Below, one piece after another: positions 53,259 to 61,873 of a stretch of 64,000 nucleotides of DNA. The position numbers and the translations under genes are program-made. The DNA is from Ligilactobacillus sp900765635 (GTDB lineage Bacteria; Bacillota; Bacilli; Lactobacillales; Lactobacillaceae): NCBI RefSeq assembly GCF_949152225.1, contig NZ_CASCJC010000001.1, forward strand, positions 186,001 to 250,000, given 5' to 3'. The notes below the pieces were generated by a model that was not told the DNA's origin, searched no databases, and worked only from the letters and a program-made list of their open reading frames with translations. Within the stretch, counting starts at the first letter, position 1. Each line of letters opens with the position of its first letter.

Positions 53259-55145
53259 ATGTGTGGTTTTGTGGGATATGTTAACCAAGACGGTGTTTCG
53301 AGTCAAGTTATTGAAAAAATGGCGCGAAGAATTGCGCATCGTGGACCTGATGATGAAGCCTTTTTTACTGATGAGGGGGCGTGCATGGGCTTTAGACGTC
53401 TGTCAATTATTGATTTAGCCCATGGTAAACAGCCAATGTTTAATCAAGATCAAACTAAGGTTTTAACATTTAACGGTGAAATCTATAATTATCAAGAAAT
53501 TCGTCGTGAGTTACAAGAATTAGGTTATCAATTTAAAACTGATGTTGATTCAGAAGTATTAATTCATGGCTATGATCAATGGGGGCCTGAATTGCTTCAA
53601 AAATTACGGGGGATGTATGCTTTTGTTATTTATGACCGCAAGACACAAGAAGTGTTTGGCGCGCGCGATCATTTTGGCATCAAGCCATTGTATTATTATG
53701 ACGATAAAAAAACGTTCTTATGGGCTTCTGAAGCTAAAGCTTTTTTAGAACATCCTAATTTTGTAAAGGAATTTAACGAAAAATTATTGCCTGTACATCT
53801 TAGTTTTGAATTTATTCCATCGAAAGAAACAATGTTTAAAAATGTCTACAAGCTTTTACCCGGACATTACTTTATCCACAAAGATGGTCAAACAACAGTA
53901 ACACAATACTTCAAGTTTAACTATGACAATATTGATGAACAACAAACGATTGAAGAAGATGCTAAGCAAATTAAACGCTTAGTCGATGAATCGGTTGACG
54001 CGCATATGATTGCCGATGTTGAAGTTGGAAGTTTCTTATCTAGTGGGGTTGATTCTAGCTTTGTATTAAATGAAGCTGCTAAGTTAAAACCAATCCAATC
54101 GTTTTCGTTAGGTTTTGAAAACTCCAAGTACAGTGAATTAGATTGGTCAACCAAGTTTGCCAAAGAAATCGGCCAAAAAAATACACGTATTACAATGGAT
54201 AGCGATGATTACTTTGATATTTTACCAACTATCATGTATTACATGGATGAGCCGTTGTCTAATCCATCGGCTATTCAGCTATATTACTTGTCTAAAGGAA
54301 CAAGAAAAGAAGTCAAGGTTGCTTTGTCAGGTGAAGGTGCCGATGAATTTTTTGGAGGCTATAATACCTATCTAGAGGCTGTTCCATTTGAACGCTATCA
54401 AAAATTTGTTCCCAGCTTTATTAGAAAACAACTAGCTAAAGCTGTAGCAGGTTTGCCACGTTTCCATGGACAACGCTTCTTAACAAGAGGAGCACAACCT
54501 CTAAGTGAACGTTATTATCGCGTCAATTATGTTTTTAATTACCAAGAACGTCAAAAACTTTTGAAAAACAAAGGACTAAACTTAGATACAGGTGCTTATA
54601 CCAAGCATATTTTTGATGATGTGGCTGATAAAGATCAAATGACACAGATGCAGTATTTTGATATTAATACATGGTTACCTTATGATATTTTGCATAAAGC
54701 TGATCGGATGAGTATGTGTAACGCTTTAGAAGTTAGAACGCCGTTGGTTGATAAACAAGTGGCTAGTTTTGCAGCAACAATGCCAATCAAAACACGTATT
54801 CGAGGCAAAGAAACAAAGATTTCCTTACGTACAGCAGCTGCCCAAGAATTACCAGCTAGTGTAGCTAATAAAGAAAAATTAGGATTCCCATCGCCCTTGG
54901 CTTCGTGGATGAAAGAAGAAAAATACTTGCAACGAATTAAAGAAGCTTTTACAAGTGATGTGGCTGCTAAATTCTTTGATACGCAAGAATTGCTTAAGGT
55001 ATTAGACCAACATGTTAATGGTGTTTCGACGATGCAAAAGGTCTTTACGCTGTATACATTTATCTTATGGTATCAAGTTTATTTCCCAGAAGATACTAAA
55101 GCAGATACTGCAACTAAAATCCGATACTATCAAAAAGCACAATAA
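53259..55145 (+). CDS. asnB: Glutamine-dependent asparagine synthetase-like amidotransferase
   Basis: This 628-residue class II amidotransferase starts MCGFVGYVN, so the catalytic Cys2 fixes the start. The N-terminal glutaminase domain has RRIAHRGPDDE, FNGEIYNY and the C-terminal domain has SSGVDSSFVLNEAA (PP-loop) and GEGADEFFGGY. Homologues can make asparagine, or amidate peptidoglycan (Lactococcus AsnH, Lactobacillus AsnB1/LtsA). It starts an operon with murE, a D-aspartate ligase and aspartate racemase, which makes amidation of the D-Asp cross-bridge likely. This functional choice is an inference from position. Free asparagine synthesis is the alternative. Confidence 0.92.
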   Translation: MCGFVGYVNQDGVSSQVIEKMARRIAHRGPDDEAFFTDEGACMGFRRLSIIDLAHGKQPMFNQDQTKVLTFNGEIYNYQEIRRELQELGYQFKTDVDSEVLIHGYDQWGPELLQKLRGMYAFVIYDRKTQEVFGARDHFGIKPLYYYDDKKTFLWASEAKAFLEHPNFVKEFNEKLLPVHLSFEFIPSKETMFKNVYKLLPGHYFIHKDGQTTVTQYFKFNYDNIDEQQTIEEDAKQIKRLVDESVDAHMIADVEVGSFLSSGVDSSFVLNEAAKLKPIQSFSLGFENSKYSELDWSTKFAKEIGQKNTRITMDSDDYFDILPTIMYYMDEPLSNPSAIQLYYLSKGTRKEVKVALSGEGADEFFGGYNTYLEAVPFERYQKFVPSFIRKQLAKAVAGLPRFHGQRFLTRGAQPLSERYYRVNYVFNYQERQKLLKNKGLNLDTGAYTKHIFDDVADKDQMTQMQYFDINTWLPYDILHKADRMSMCNALEVRTPLVDKQVASFAATMPIKTRIRGKETKISLRTAAAQELPASVANKEKLGFPSPLASWMKEEKYLQRIKEAFTSDVAAKFFDTQELLKVLDQHVNGVSTMQKVFTLYTFILWYQVYFPEDTKADTATKIRYYQKAQ

Positions 55146-55158
55146 AGGAGTGTTTTAA

Positions 55159-56688
55159 ATGTCATTGACGGTTAGTCAGGCAATGATGCTACTTAAAGAG
55201 CATCAATTATTGGTTCAAAGTTATGATATAAGCGAAGATATGCAGTTTCAAAAGCTAGCTTATGATTCGCGTAAAGTCGAAGCTAAGACGCTGTTTTTTT
55301 GTAAAGGAGCCTTTGTTTTAGACTATTTAGAGATGGCTAAAAAACAAGGAGCAAGCGCATATGTAGCACAGACTTATTATCCTGACGTTGCGTTGCCTGC
55401 CTTAATTGTTAGTGATGTTCAAAAAGCCTTAGCAGTGTTGAGTGCGGCTTTTTATGATTATCCACAAAATAAATTAGCTATTATCGCAATCACAGGCACT
55501 AAAGGTAAGACGACTACAGGATATTTAGCCTACAATATTTTAAAGGAAGCAACGAAAAGTAAGACAGCACTATTTTCAACGATTGATCGAATTGTTGGAC
55601 CTGAAAAAAAGGATTGTTTCAAGTCTGATTTGACGACACCAGAATCACTTGATTTATTCCATGATATGTACCAAGCTGTAGCCAATGGAATGACGCATTT
55701 GGTAATGGAAGTTTCTTCACAAGCATATAAGAAAAATCGTGTCTACGGATTAAAATATGATGTAGGGATTTTTTTAAATATTAGTTCCGATCATATCGGT
55801 GCAAATGAGCATCCAGATTTTGCAGATTATTTATATTGTAAAGAGCAACTATTGCGAAATGCGCGTAAATGCATCATCAATGCTCAAAGTGCGTATTTTG
55901 ATGAGTTATATGATGTAGCTAAGAGCTCTTGTGGAGCAGATAATGTCTATTCATTTGCTAGAAAAGGTGTACAACAAAAAGTTGATGTTTTATTTAGTGG
56001 AGCGTTAGAAAACCTTAGTCACAGTCAACTAGAAGTTCAGTCAATTTCTAGTAAGGCTAAGAGTCTAACGCAACTAGATGGTAGCTATGATTTAAGTGTA
56101 CCAGGCGATTATAATGAAAGTAATGCATTAGCGGCATTACTTGCCACTAATTTGCTTATTGCAGATAATAATGCGGCTAAAAAAGCACTAGCTAATACGC
56201 ATATTCCAGGTAGAATGGAAATTATTGCTAGTCAAAGTCATGGAACTGTTTATGTTGATTATGCACATAACTATGCTAGTTTGAAAGCTTTATTAGTCTT
56301 TTTAAAACAGCAAAATCCAAACGCCTTGATTACTGTGGTATTGAGTAGTGCTGGCAATAAAGGATTGTCACGGCGCGCTGATTTAGGTAAAGCATTAAAT
56401 GAAGAAGCTATGAAAGTCATTTTGACAACCGATGATCCTGGATTTGAAGATCCACATGATATAAATCAAGAAATTAGAGCACAGATTATCACAGAAAATA
56501 TCGAAATATCAGAAATATTGGACCGCTGTTTGGCAATTAAACAAGCTATTCAAACAAGTAAAGCTGGCGATGTAATTGTCTTAGCAGGTAAAGGGGAAGA
56601 TCCATATCAAAAAATAAAAGGAGAAGATGTTTTTTACGCAGGGGATGTGAAGGTAGCAAAAGATATTATAGAGGAGCTTGAGAAATGA
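55159..56688 (+). CDS. murE: UDP-N-acetylmuramoyl-tripeptide synthetase MurE (L-lysine type likely)
   Basis: This cytoplasmic ligase adds the third stem-peptide residue to UDP-MurNAc-L-Ala-D-Glu. The 509-residue protein has AYDSRKVEAKTLFFCKGA in pieces, the ATP loop ITGTKGKTTTGYLA, STIDRIVG, TTPESLDLF, VMEVSSQAYKKNRV and VDYAHNYASLKALL. The motif in the amino-acid site reads TTDDPGFEDP rather than DNPRxE of diaminopimelate enzymes, which favours L-lysine. It follows asnB after 13 bases and overlaps the next gene by four bases. AAGGAG precedes the ATG. Confidence 0.92.
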   Translation: MSLTVSQAMMLLKEHQLLVQSYDISEDMQFQKLAYDSRKVEAKTLFFCKGAFVLDYLEMAKKQGASAYVAQTYYPDVALPALIVSDVQKALAVLSAAFYDYPQNKLAIIAITGTKGKTTTGYLAYNILKEATKSKTALFSTIDRIVGPEKKDCFKSDLTTPESLDLFHDMYQAVANGMTHLVMEVSSQAYKKNRVYGLKYDVGIFLNISSDHIGANEHPDFADYLYCKEQLLRNARKCIINAQSAYFDELYDVAKSSCGADNVYSFARKGVQQKVDVLFSGALENLSHSQLEVQSISSKAKSLTQLDGSYDLSVPGDYNESNALAALLATNLLIADNNAAKKALANTHIPGRMEIIASQSHGTVYVDYAHNYASLKALLVFLKQQNPNALITVVLSSAGNKGLSRRADLGKALNEEAMKVILTTDDPGFEDPHDINQEIRAQIITENIEISEILDRCLAIKQAIQTSKAGDVIVLAGKGEDPYQKIKGEDVFYAGDVKVAKDIIEELEK

Positions 56689-57941
56689 TGACGCAAACAG
56701 ATATTGCATTTACACCGATTCTTTTAGGAAGTGATTTTAATGCCTATGGTTTAGCGCGTTCTTTTTATGAATTATATCAACGTCCAGTCAAAGCCATTGC
56801 AGAATTGCCTTTAGCACCAACACGCTTCACTAAAATTGTTGATTTACATTTAGTTGAAGGGTTTGCAAGTGATCCGGTATGGATTGAAACGATGCTTAAG
56901 TTAAAAGAAGAATATCGTAATCACAAAGAACCAGTTATTTTATTGGGGTGTGGCGATGGTTATACGGAATTGATTGTTAAGCATAAAAAAGAGCTTGAAG
57001 ATGTCTTTATTTGCCCTTATATCGATGAAAATTTATGGACTAAATTAAGCAGTAAAGAAAGCTTTTATCAAGTTTGTGATCAATATGATTTGCCTTATCC
57101 GGCAACGCGTGTCATTACCAAGCAAATGCATCAAGATAAACAAGTAAACCAGCCTTTTGATTATCCGGTAGCGTTAAAACCATCTAATAGTGTAGAATGG
57201 TTAGCCGTCAAATTTGAAGGGCGTAAGAAAGCTTTTAGAATCCAATCACGCCAAGAGTTAGACTATGTTTTAGATCAAGCATATAAGAATGGTTATGAAT
57301 CTGATTTTATCTTACAAGATTTTATTCCAGGCGATGACAGCAATATGCGTGTGTTAAATGCGTATGTTGATCAAAATCATCAAGTTAAGATGATGTGTTT
57401 AGGTCATCCTCTACTTGAAGATCCAGCTCCAGCGGCAATTGGTAATTATGTAGCTATCTTACCAGAATATAACGAAACTATTTACAAGCAAATTAAGCAA
57501 TTTTTAGAGGCAATCAATTTTACAGGATATGCCAATTTCGATATGAAATACGATGTGCGTGACAATACTTTTAAGCTTTTTGAAATTAATTTACGACAAG
57601 GTCGCAGTAGCTTTTTTGTAACGCTTGCTGGTTGTAATTTGGCACAATGGGTTGTTAAAGATTATGTAACTAAAGAATTGGTCCAACAACCCACACTTTA
57701 TGCTAACAAAGATGAAGAAACCCTTGCCTTGTGGTTAGGTGTTCCTGTTAGTGTCTTTAAAAAATATGCACGTGACAATCAAGATAAGCAAAAAGCCTTG
57801 GAATTGATTCGCCAAAAGCGTTGCGGAACAACTTATGCATATTCAAAGGATATGAACCTTAAACGTTGGACATTACTAAAGTGGATGGAATATAATTACA
57901 TCAAGAATTTTAAAAAGTACTTTGCAGAAAATAAAGGATGA
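56685..57941 (+). CDS. ATP-grasp D-aspartate ligase for peptidoglycan cross-bridge
   Basis: This 418-residue ATP-grasp ligase is similar to Aslfm/AslA, which joins the beta-carboxyl of D-aspartate to the L-lysine side chain of the peptidoglycan precursor. It starts FTPILLGSDFNAYGLARSF in pieces; LLGCGDGYTELI, the ATP-binding YPVALKPSNSVEWL, LQDFIPGDDSNMRVLNAY in pieces, and the metal site FEINLRQGRSSF follow. It overlaps murE by ATGA and is followed after six bases by aspartate racemase, which supplies the D-Asp. A different ATP-grasp substrate is possible, but the neighbours fit. Confidence 0.88.
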   Translation: MMTQTDIAFTPILLGSDFNAYGLARSFYELYQRPVKAIAELPLAPTRFTKIVDLHLVEGFASDPVWIETMLKLKEEYRNHKEPVILLGCGDGYTELIVKHKKELEDVFICPYIDENLWTKLSSKESFYQVCDQYDLPYPATRVITKQMHQDKQVNQPFDYPVALKPSNSVEWLAVKFEGRKKAFRIQSRQELDYVLDQAYKNGYESDFILQDFIPGDDSNMRVLNAYVDQNHQVKMMCLGHPLLEDPAPAAIGNYVAILPEYNETIYKQIKQFLEAINFTGYANFDMKYDVRDNTFKLFEINLRQGRSSFFVTLAGCNLAQWVVKDYVTKELVQQPTLYANKDEETLALWLGVPVSVFKKYARDNQDKQKALELIRQKRCGTTYAYSKDMNLKRWTLLKWMEYNYIKNFKKYFAENKG

Positions 57942-57947
57942 TGTGTA

Positions 57948-58652
57948 GTGAAAAGATTCTTCACGATTATTGGTGGAATGGGAACGATGGCAACTGAAAG
58001 CTATATTCGTTTGTTAAATCAACAAACACCGGCTAGTTGTGATCAAGATTATTTAAATTATATCTTGGTAAATCATGCTAGTGTCCCCGATCGGACGGCA
58101 TATATTCTTGATCCTACTAAGCCAAATCCCTTAGAACCATTATTAGAAGATTTCAAGCAACAAAGCCTACTAAAGCCAGCCTTTTTCACGTTGCCTTGCA
58201 ATACTGCACATTATTTTTATGATGAGTTAACGCAAGCCACAGATGTTCCAATCATTCATATGCCAAGAGAAACCGTAAAAGAGATTAATACCCTATATCC
58301 AAATGCCAAAAAAGTGGGGTTGTTAGCGACAGAAGGTACTTTAAACGATGGCGTTTATGATAAAGAAATCTTGCAACAAGGCTATGAACTAGTCAAACCA
58401 AGCTTAGAGATTCAAGCTAAGACTAGTGAGTTAATCTATGATGATATCAAACAAAAAGATTATGTTGATGCTAAGTTATTTGAAGAAATTGTATCTGAGA
58501 TGATGGTCAAACATGATTGTGATGTCGTAATTTTGGGTTGCACAGAATTGTCATTAGCACAAGAACGTCATCCAGTGACCAACTGGCCGGTTGTCGATAG
58601 TCAAGCAACGCTGGTTAAAAGAACGCTCGAATGGGCTAAAGAATTATGTTAA
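57948..58652 (+). CDS. racD: Aspartate racemase
   Basis: This cofactor-independent racemase makes D-aspartate from L-aspartate. The 234-residue protein has FFTIIGGMGTMATESYIRLL in pieces, NHASVPDRTAYIL, LPCNTAHYFYDEL (first Cys) and VVILGCTELSLA (second Cys), the two-cysteine pair of the Asp/Glu racemase family. It starts with GTG at 57948, with AAAGGAT upstream. It is the last gene of the asnB-murE-ligase-racD operon, with a terminator directly after. Glutamate racemase is an alternative but lacks support from the context. Confidence 0.92.
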   Translation: MKRFFTIIGGMGTMATESYIRLLNQQTPASCDQDYLNYILVNHASVPDRTAYILDPTKPNPLEPLLEDFKQQSLLKPAFFTLPCNTAHYFYDELTQATDVPIIHMPRETVKEINTLYPNAKKVGLLATEGTLNDGVYDKEILQQGYELVKPSLEIQAKTSELIYDDIKQKDYVDAKLFEEIVSEMMVKHDCDVVILGCTELSLAQERHPVTNWPVVDSQATLVKRTLEWAKELC

Positions 58653-58653
58653 A

Positions 58654-58698
58654 AAAACCATGAAATAGCGTAATTAGTACGTTATTTCATGGCTTTTT
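58654..58698. terminator. Bidirectional terminator between racD and pepX
   Basis: AAAACCATGAAATA and TATTTCATGGTTTT-like arms (one G-T pair) form a stem with A and T flanks. It serves both converging genes. Confidence 0.82.
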
Positions 58699-58704
58699 TA
58701 TTTA

Positions 58705-61113
58705 TTAACTTAATTTTGAACTAAAAAAGCTTAATTCACATGCTTCTAAATCTAGGGCATAACTGATGTCTTGGTTGCCACGGACGGTCATTTCCATATC
58801 TGTTGAATAAACGATCAAGGCTAAGCGACGTCCTTTTGGTAAATGATAAAATATTGGTTGTAAGGTGACGTTTAAATCATAAAACTCATTGGCTTTTAGT
58901 TCATCGTTTTGCCAAAGATTGGTACGATTTTGCAAGTTGATATGTCCTTTAGAAATCAATTTAAAGTCACTTGGCTTATCTAAAGCAAATTCGACCAAAT
59001 CATCTTCACGCCAGCGATAGCCTAATCCTAAGGTTTTACGACCTAAAAGTTTAGGGACAGCACCTAAGCGTTTAGCCGTACCTAAATCTACAAGCATGAA
59101 GCTAAGCATTCCATAATTTTTAGAACTGGCAACTTTGAGTTTAAGTTTTGGTGTGCCGGTTAAATATTGGTCGTTTGTTAACGGCTGACTACTAAAGACT
59201 AAGCGACTTGTATTTAATTCAGGTGCCGTCAATAGTTCGTTTTGCCAAGTATGATAGTCTTTACTATACTTGGCAAAAGTTTCTTGCGGCAGTTGGTCGT
59301 TGAAGCTGACTTGACCAACTACCTTGGTTGTTGTTAATTCATCTAATCCTAAATGAAGTGTTTGCAGCTTAGCATCTGGTGTTTGCCAAGATTCGAATTG
59401 ATGCCAAGTTTCAGCAACTGCATTATCTTGAACTAAAACATCAGGTAAAATTTCGTCTGCATCGTTGGCTACCTCATAAAGCTTGTTGGTTAACCATAGA
59501 TTCATCATGGAACTAAAGTCAATAGAACGCATGTTATTGATATAGATGTGTTGACCTTGATGCAAGATAAGCTTGCTTTTGACTGGTAAGTCTTGAAGAG
59601 CTTGATACAAATTATAAACATTACGTACCTTGACATTCCAGTCGTTTAAACCATGTACCATTACGACATCACATTTAATGTTGGCGATATCTTTTAGGTA
59701 GTTACGCGCATCCCAAAAGGCATTATAATTACCACTTGCTCGATCTTGCTGGATAGTAATTTGAGCAAGTTGTTTTTTATAAGTTTCCTTAATCTTGTAA
59801 AAATCAGCAGCATCTTTTTTGCGGCTAAAACATTCGCCACATAAAACATCGGCATCTTCACCAGGGAAACCACCTGGTGCGATTACTAAACCACCATCAC
59901 GATAATAATCATACCAATTGGAGATGGCTGCTTCAGAGATAATTGTCTTTAAACCGGAAACTCCCGTTGTAGCGGCAGCTGTTGCGAGCGTTCCAAGATA
60001 GGATTTGCCAGTCATAGCAACATTGCCGTTACACCACCAGGCTTTAATTTCAGTGGTGGCTTCTTTAGTGGTAAATGCTTGGCGTTTGCCGGTTAACCAT
60101 TCGATGATTGCAATAGTCGAGAGAGTTTCTTCTTTAGAACCACAAGTCCGTAAGCCATCCGAGCCGCGTGTTCCGATGCCAGCTGCATAAACAACAGCAA
60201 ATCCGCGCGCTAAAAAGTAATCATTAAGTGTGTAAGATAATTCGCGTGCAAAAGTTTCGCTTGCTTGAGTAGTGATTTTATTAGCGCTATATTTTTGTGC
60301 ATTGGGCAAATTAAAAGTAGGAGCACAGATGTCTTCATAGCTTTTTTTGGTTGGTTTTTTAGGCGTTAGTGGGACGTTGACATCATGCGTTAATTTTTCA
60401 CCTAATTTATCATTTGTTCCTTGATTGTATGGGCTAGCAGTGTAAAGTACGGGTACTTTTAAGTTAGATTCAGTTTCTTTTGGACGAATAATTTCGGCTT
60501 TTAATAAATCACACTTGCCATCTAAGTCGCTATCAAGATCTGATTGAATATAAACGACTTCATAAATTAATTGACTCGTGTCAAATACTGGTTGAGTTTT
60601 TCCATTAAAAATTAGTGGTTGGGTGATTTGACCGTAAAATTTATTAAAGAAACCTTGTGTGGCTAGATAGTCTAAGAAAACTTGGCCTGTTTTAGTTGGA
60701 GTATTTAATAAATCATAAAACGCACTAATTAATTCAGTTTGAGTATTAATTTTTTCATGGTAGGGTAAATTAGTTTTTTGCATGAATGCTAGTGGTTGTT
60801 TTAAGGAAAAATCATCGTCAACTTCAAAATGCAATAGCTGCAAAGCAACGTTATAAAAAGCACATGCATCCACGGTTTCTGATTGACAAAAACTAAGCAC
60901 ATCATTTTTAGAAGTTGCAAGTAAATTTTGTAAGGCAGCGTGTTTGGCGGCAATTGTTGTCTTAGTGGGTATGATTTCTGTTAATAATTCAAGCCAAAGA
61001 GCGGTGGTGTCTTTTGTTGGATAATCTGTCAAACAAGTTAAGCCTAAACTTTCAAGTTCGCTAACTTGTGTGGTGATTGTAGTTTGACAACGGGAAAATT
61101 GGTTAAACTTCAT
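58705..61113 (-). CDS. pepX: Xaa-Pro dipeptidyl-peptidase
   Basis: This cytoplasmic serine peptidase removes Xaa-Pro dipeptides from casein-type and other proline-rich peptides. It is a core enzyme of lactic acid bacteria. The 802-residue protein fits the S15 family length. An N-terminal helical domain comes before IQSDLDSDLDGKCDLLKAEI in pieces. Other motifs are VYAAGIGTRGSDG, the nucleophile GKSYLGTLA, and the catalytic Asp and His in HGLNDWNVK and HQGQHIY. The C-terminal jelly-roll domain carries SFNDQLPQETF and DLNVTLQPIFYHLPKGRRLAL in pieces. GGGGGATTACC precedes the ATG. Confidence 0.96.
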   Translation of the reverse strand: MKFNQFSRCQTTITTQVSELESLGLTCLTDYPTKDTTALWLELLTEIIPTKTTIAAKHAALQNLLATSKNDVLSFCQSETVDACAFYNVALQLLHFEVDDDFSLKQPLAFMQKTNLPYHEKINTQTELISAFYDLLNTPTKTGQVFLDYLATQGFFNKFYGQITQPLIFNGKTQPVFDTSQLIYEVVYIQSDLDSDLDGKCDLLKAEIIRPKETESNLKVPVLYTASPYNQGTNDKLGEKLTHDVNVPLTPKKPTKKSYEDICAPTFNLPNAQKYSANKITTQASETFARELSYTLNDYFLARGFAVVYAAGIGTRGSDGLRTCGSKEETLSTIAIIEWLTGKRQAFTTKEATTEIKAWWCNGNVAMTGKSYLGTLATAAATTGVSGLKTIISEAAISNWYDYYRDGGLVIAPGGFPGEDADVLCGECFSRKKDAADFYKIKETYKKQLAQITIQQDRASGNYNAFWDARNYLKDIANIKCDVVMVHGLNDWNVKVRNVYNLYQALQDLPVKSKLILHQGQHIYINNMRSIDFSSMMNLWLTNKLYEVANDADEILPDVLVQDNAVAETWHQFESWQTPDAKLQTLHLGLDELTTTKVVGQVSFNDQLPQETFAKYSKDYHTWQNELLTAPELNTSRLVFSSQPLTNDQYLTGTPKLKLKVASSKNYGMLSFMLVDLGTAKRLGAVPKLLGRKTLGLGYRWREDDLVEFALDKPSDFKLISKGHINLQNRTNLWQNDELKANEFYDLNVTLQPIFYHLPKGRRLALIVYSTDMEMTVRGNQDISYALDLEACELSFFSSKLS

Positions 61114-61246
61114 GGTAATCCCCCTTATAAAAATATTATGTTAATTATACCGCAGTTTTTAAATCTGTGCTGAGTCGTTTTACGTGAGATTAACTCTAAA
61201 ATGATGTAAAATAGAAGCAGAATTAAAAATATAGGAGGTAGCTTTT

Positions 61247-61714
61247 ATGAAGTATGCACAGACAAAAGAAGTTTTGAATCAATTGGTGGCAGATTTGAGT
61301 CAAATGGCGATGGTTATTCATCAAGCTCATTGGTATATGCGAGGAACAAACTTTTTAAAACTTCACCCATTAATGGATGAATATATGGATGATATTAATG
61401 CACAATTAGATGTTATTTCAGAACGACTAATTACTTTAGATGGCGCACCTTATTCAACGTTAAAAGAAATGATTGAACATACTGCAATCAAAGATGAACC
61501 TGGAACATATTCCAAGACAATGCAAGAAAGATTAGAAATATTAGTGGTTGGCTACCGGTATTTAGCAGACTTATACCAAAAGGGAATTGAAATTGCAGGT
61601 AAAGAAGATGACTACAGTACGCAAGATATTTTCATTGGTTTTAAGACAGACATCGAAAAGAAAATCTGGTTGTTACAATCAGAATTAGGTCAAGCTCCCA
61701 ATTTAGATAAATAA
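61247..61714 (+). CDS. dps: Dps-family ferritin-like protein
   Basis: This 155-residue protein forms a 12-subunit shell that oxidises and stores iron and protects DNA. The ferroxidase-site motifs are seen: VIHQAHWYMRGTNFLKLHPLMDEYMDDI in pieces (His and Asp), DVISERLITLDGAPYST (Asp and Glu). AGGAGG precedes the ATG. The upstream gap has TGTAAAATAG as a possible -10 but no PerR-like box that I can see. A long hairpin follows. Confidence 0.95.
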   Translation: MKYAQTKEVLNQLVADLSQMAMVIHQAHWYMRGTNFLKLHPLMDEYMDDINAQLDVISERLITLDGAPYSTLKEMIEHTAIKDEPGTYSKTMQERLEILVVGYRYLADLYQKGIEIAGKEDDYSTQDIFIGFKTDIEKKIWLLQSELGQAPNLDK

Positions 61715-61720
61715 TGCATG

Positions 61721-61776
61721 AACGGACTGTGATAAAGATCCTTATAAAAAGTAAGCATCTTTATTGACAGTCCGTT
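61721..61776. repeat. Long hairpin between dps and the OppA-like gene
   Basis: AACGGACTGT pairs with ACAGTCCGTT, ATAAAGAT with ATCTTTAT and CTTA with TAAG, giving about 22 paired bases with two small internal mismatches and a seven-base loop. No T run follows on either side, so it is not a standard terminator. It may protect dps mRNA or act in control of the next gene. AACGGAC recurs at 61794. Confidence 0.65.
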
Positions 61777-61873
61777 GCTGTTCATAGTATGCTTAACGGA
61801 CAATCAGTAACTAAAAGTAAGTGAATAGGATTGCATGTATTTTTTACTTGAGTTAGCATAGGAGGAAAGAAGT

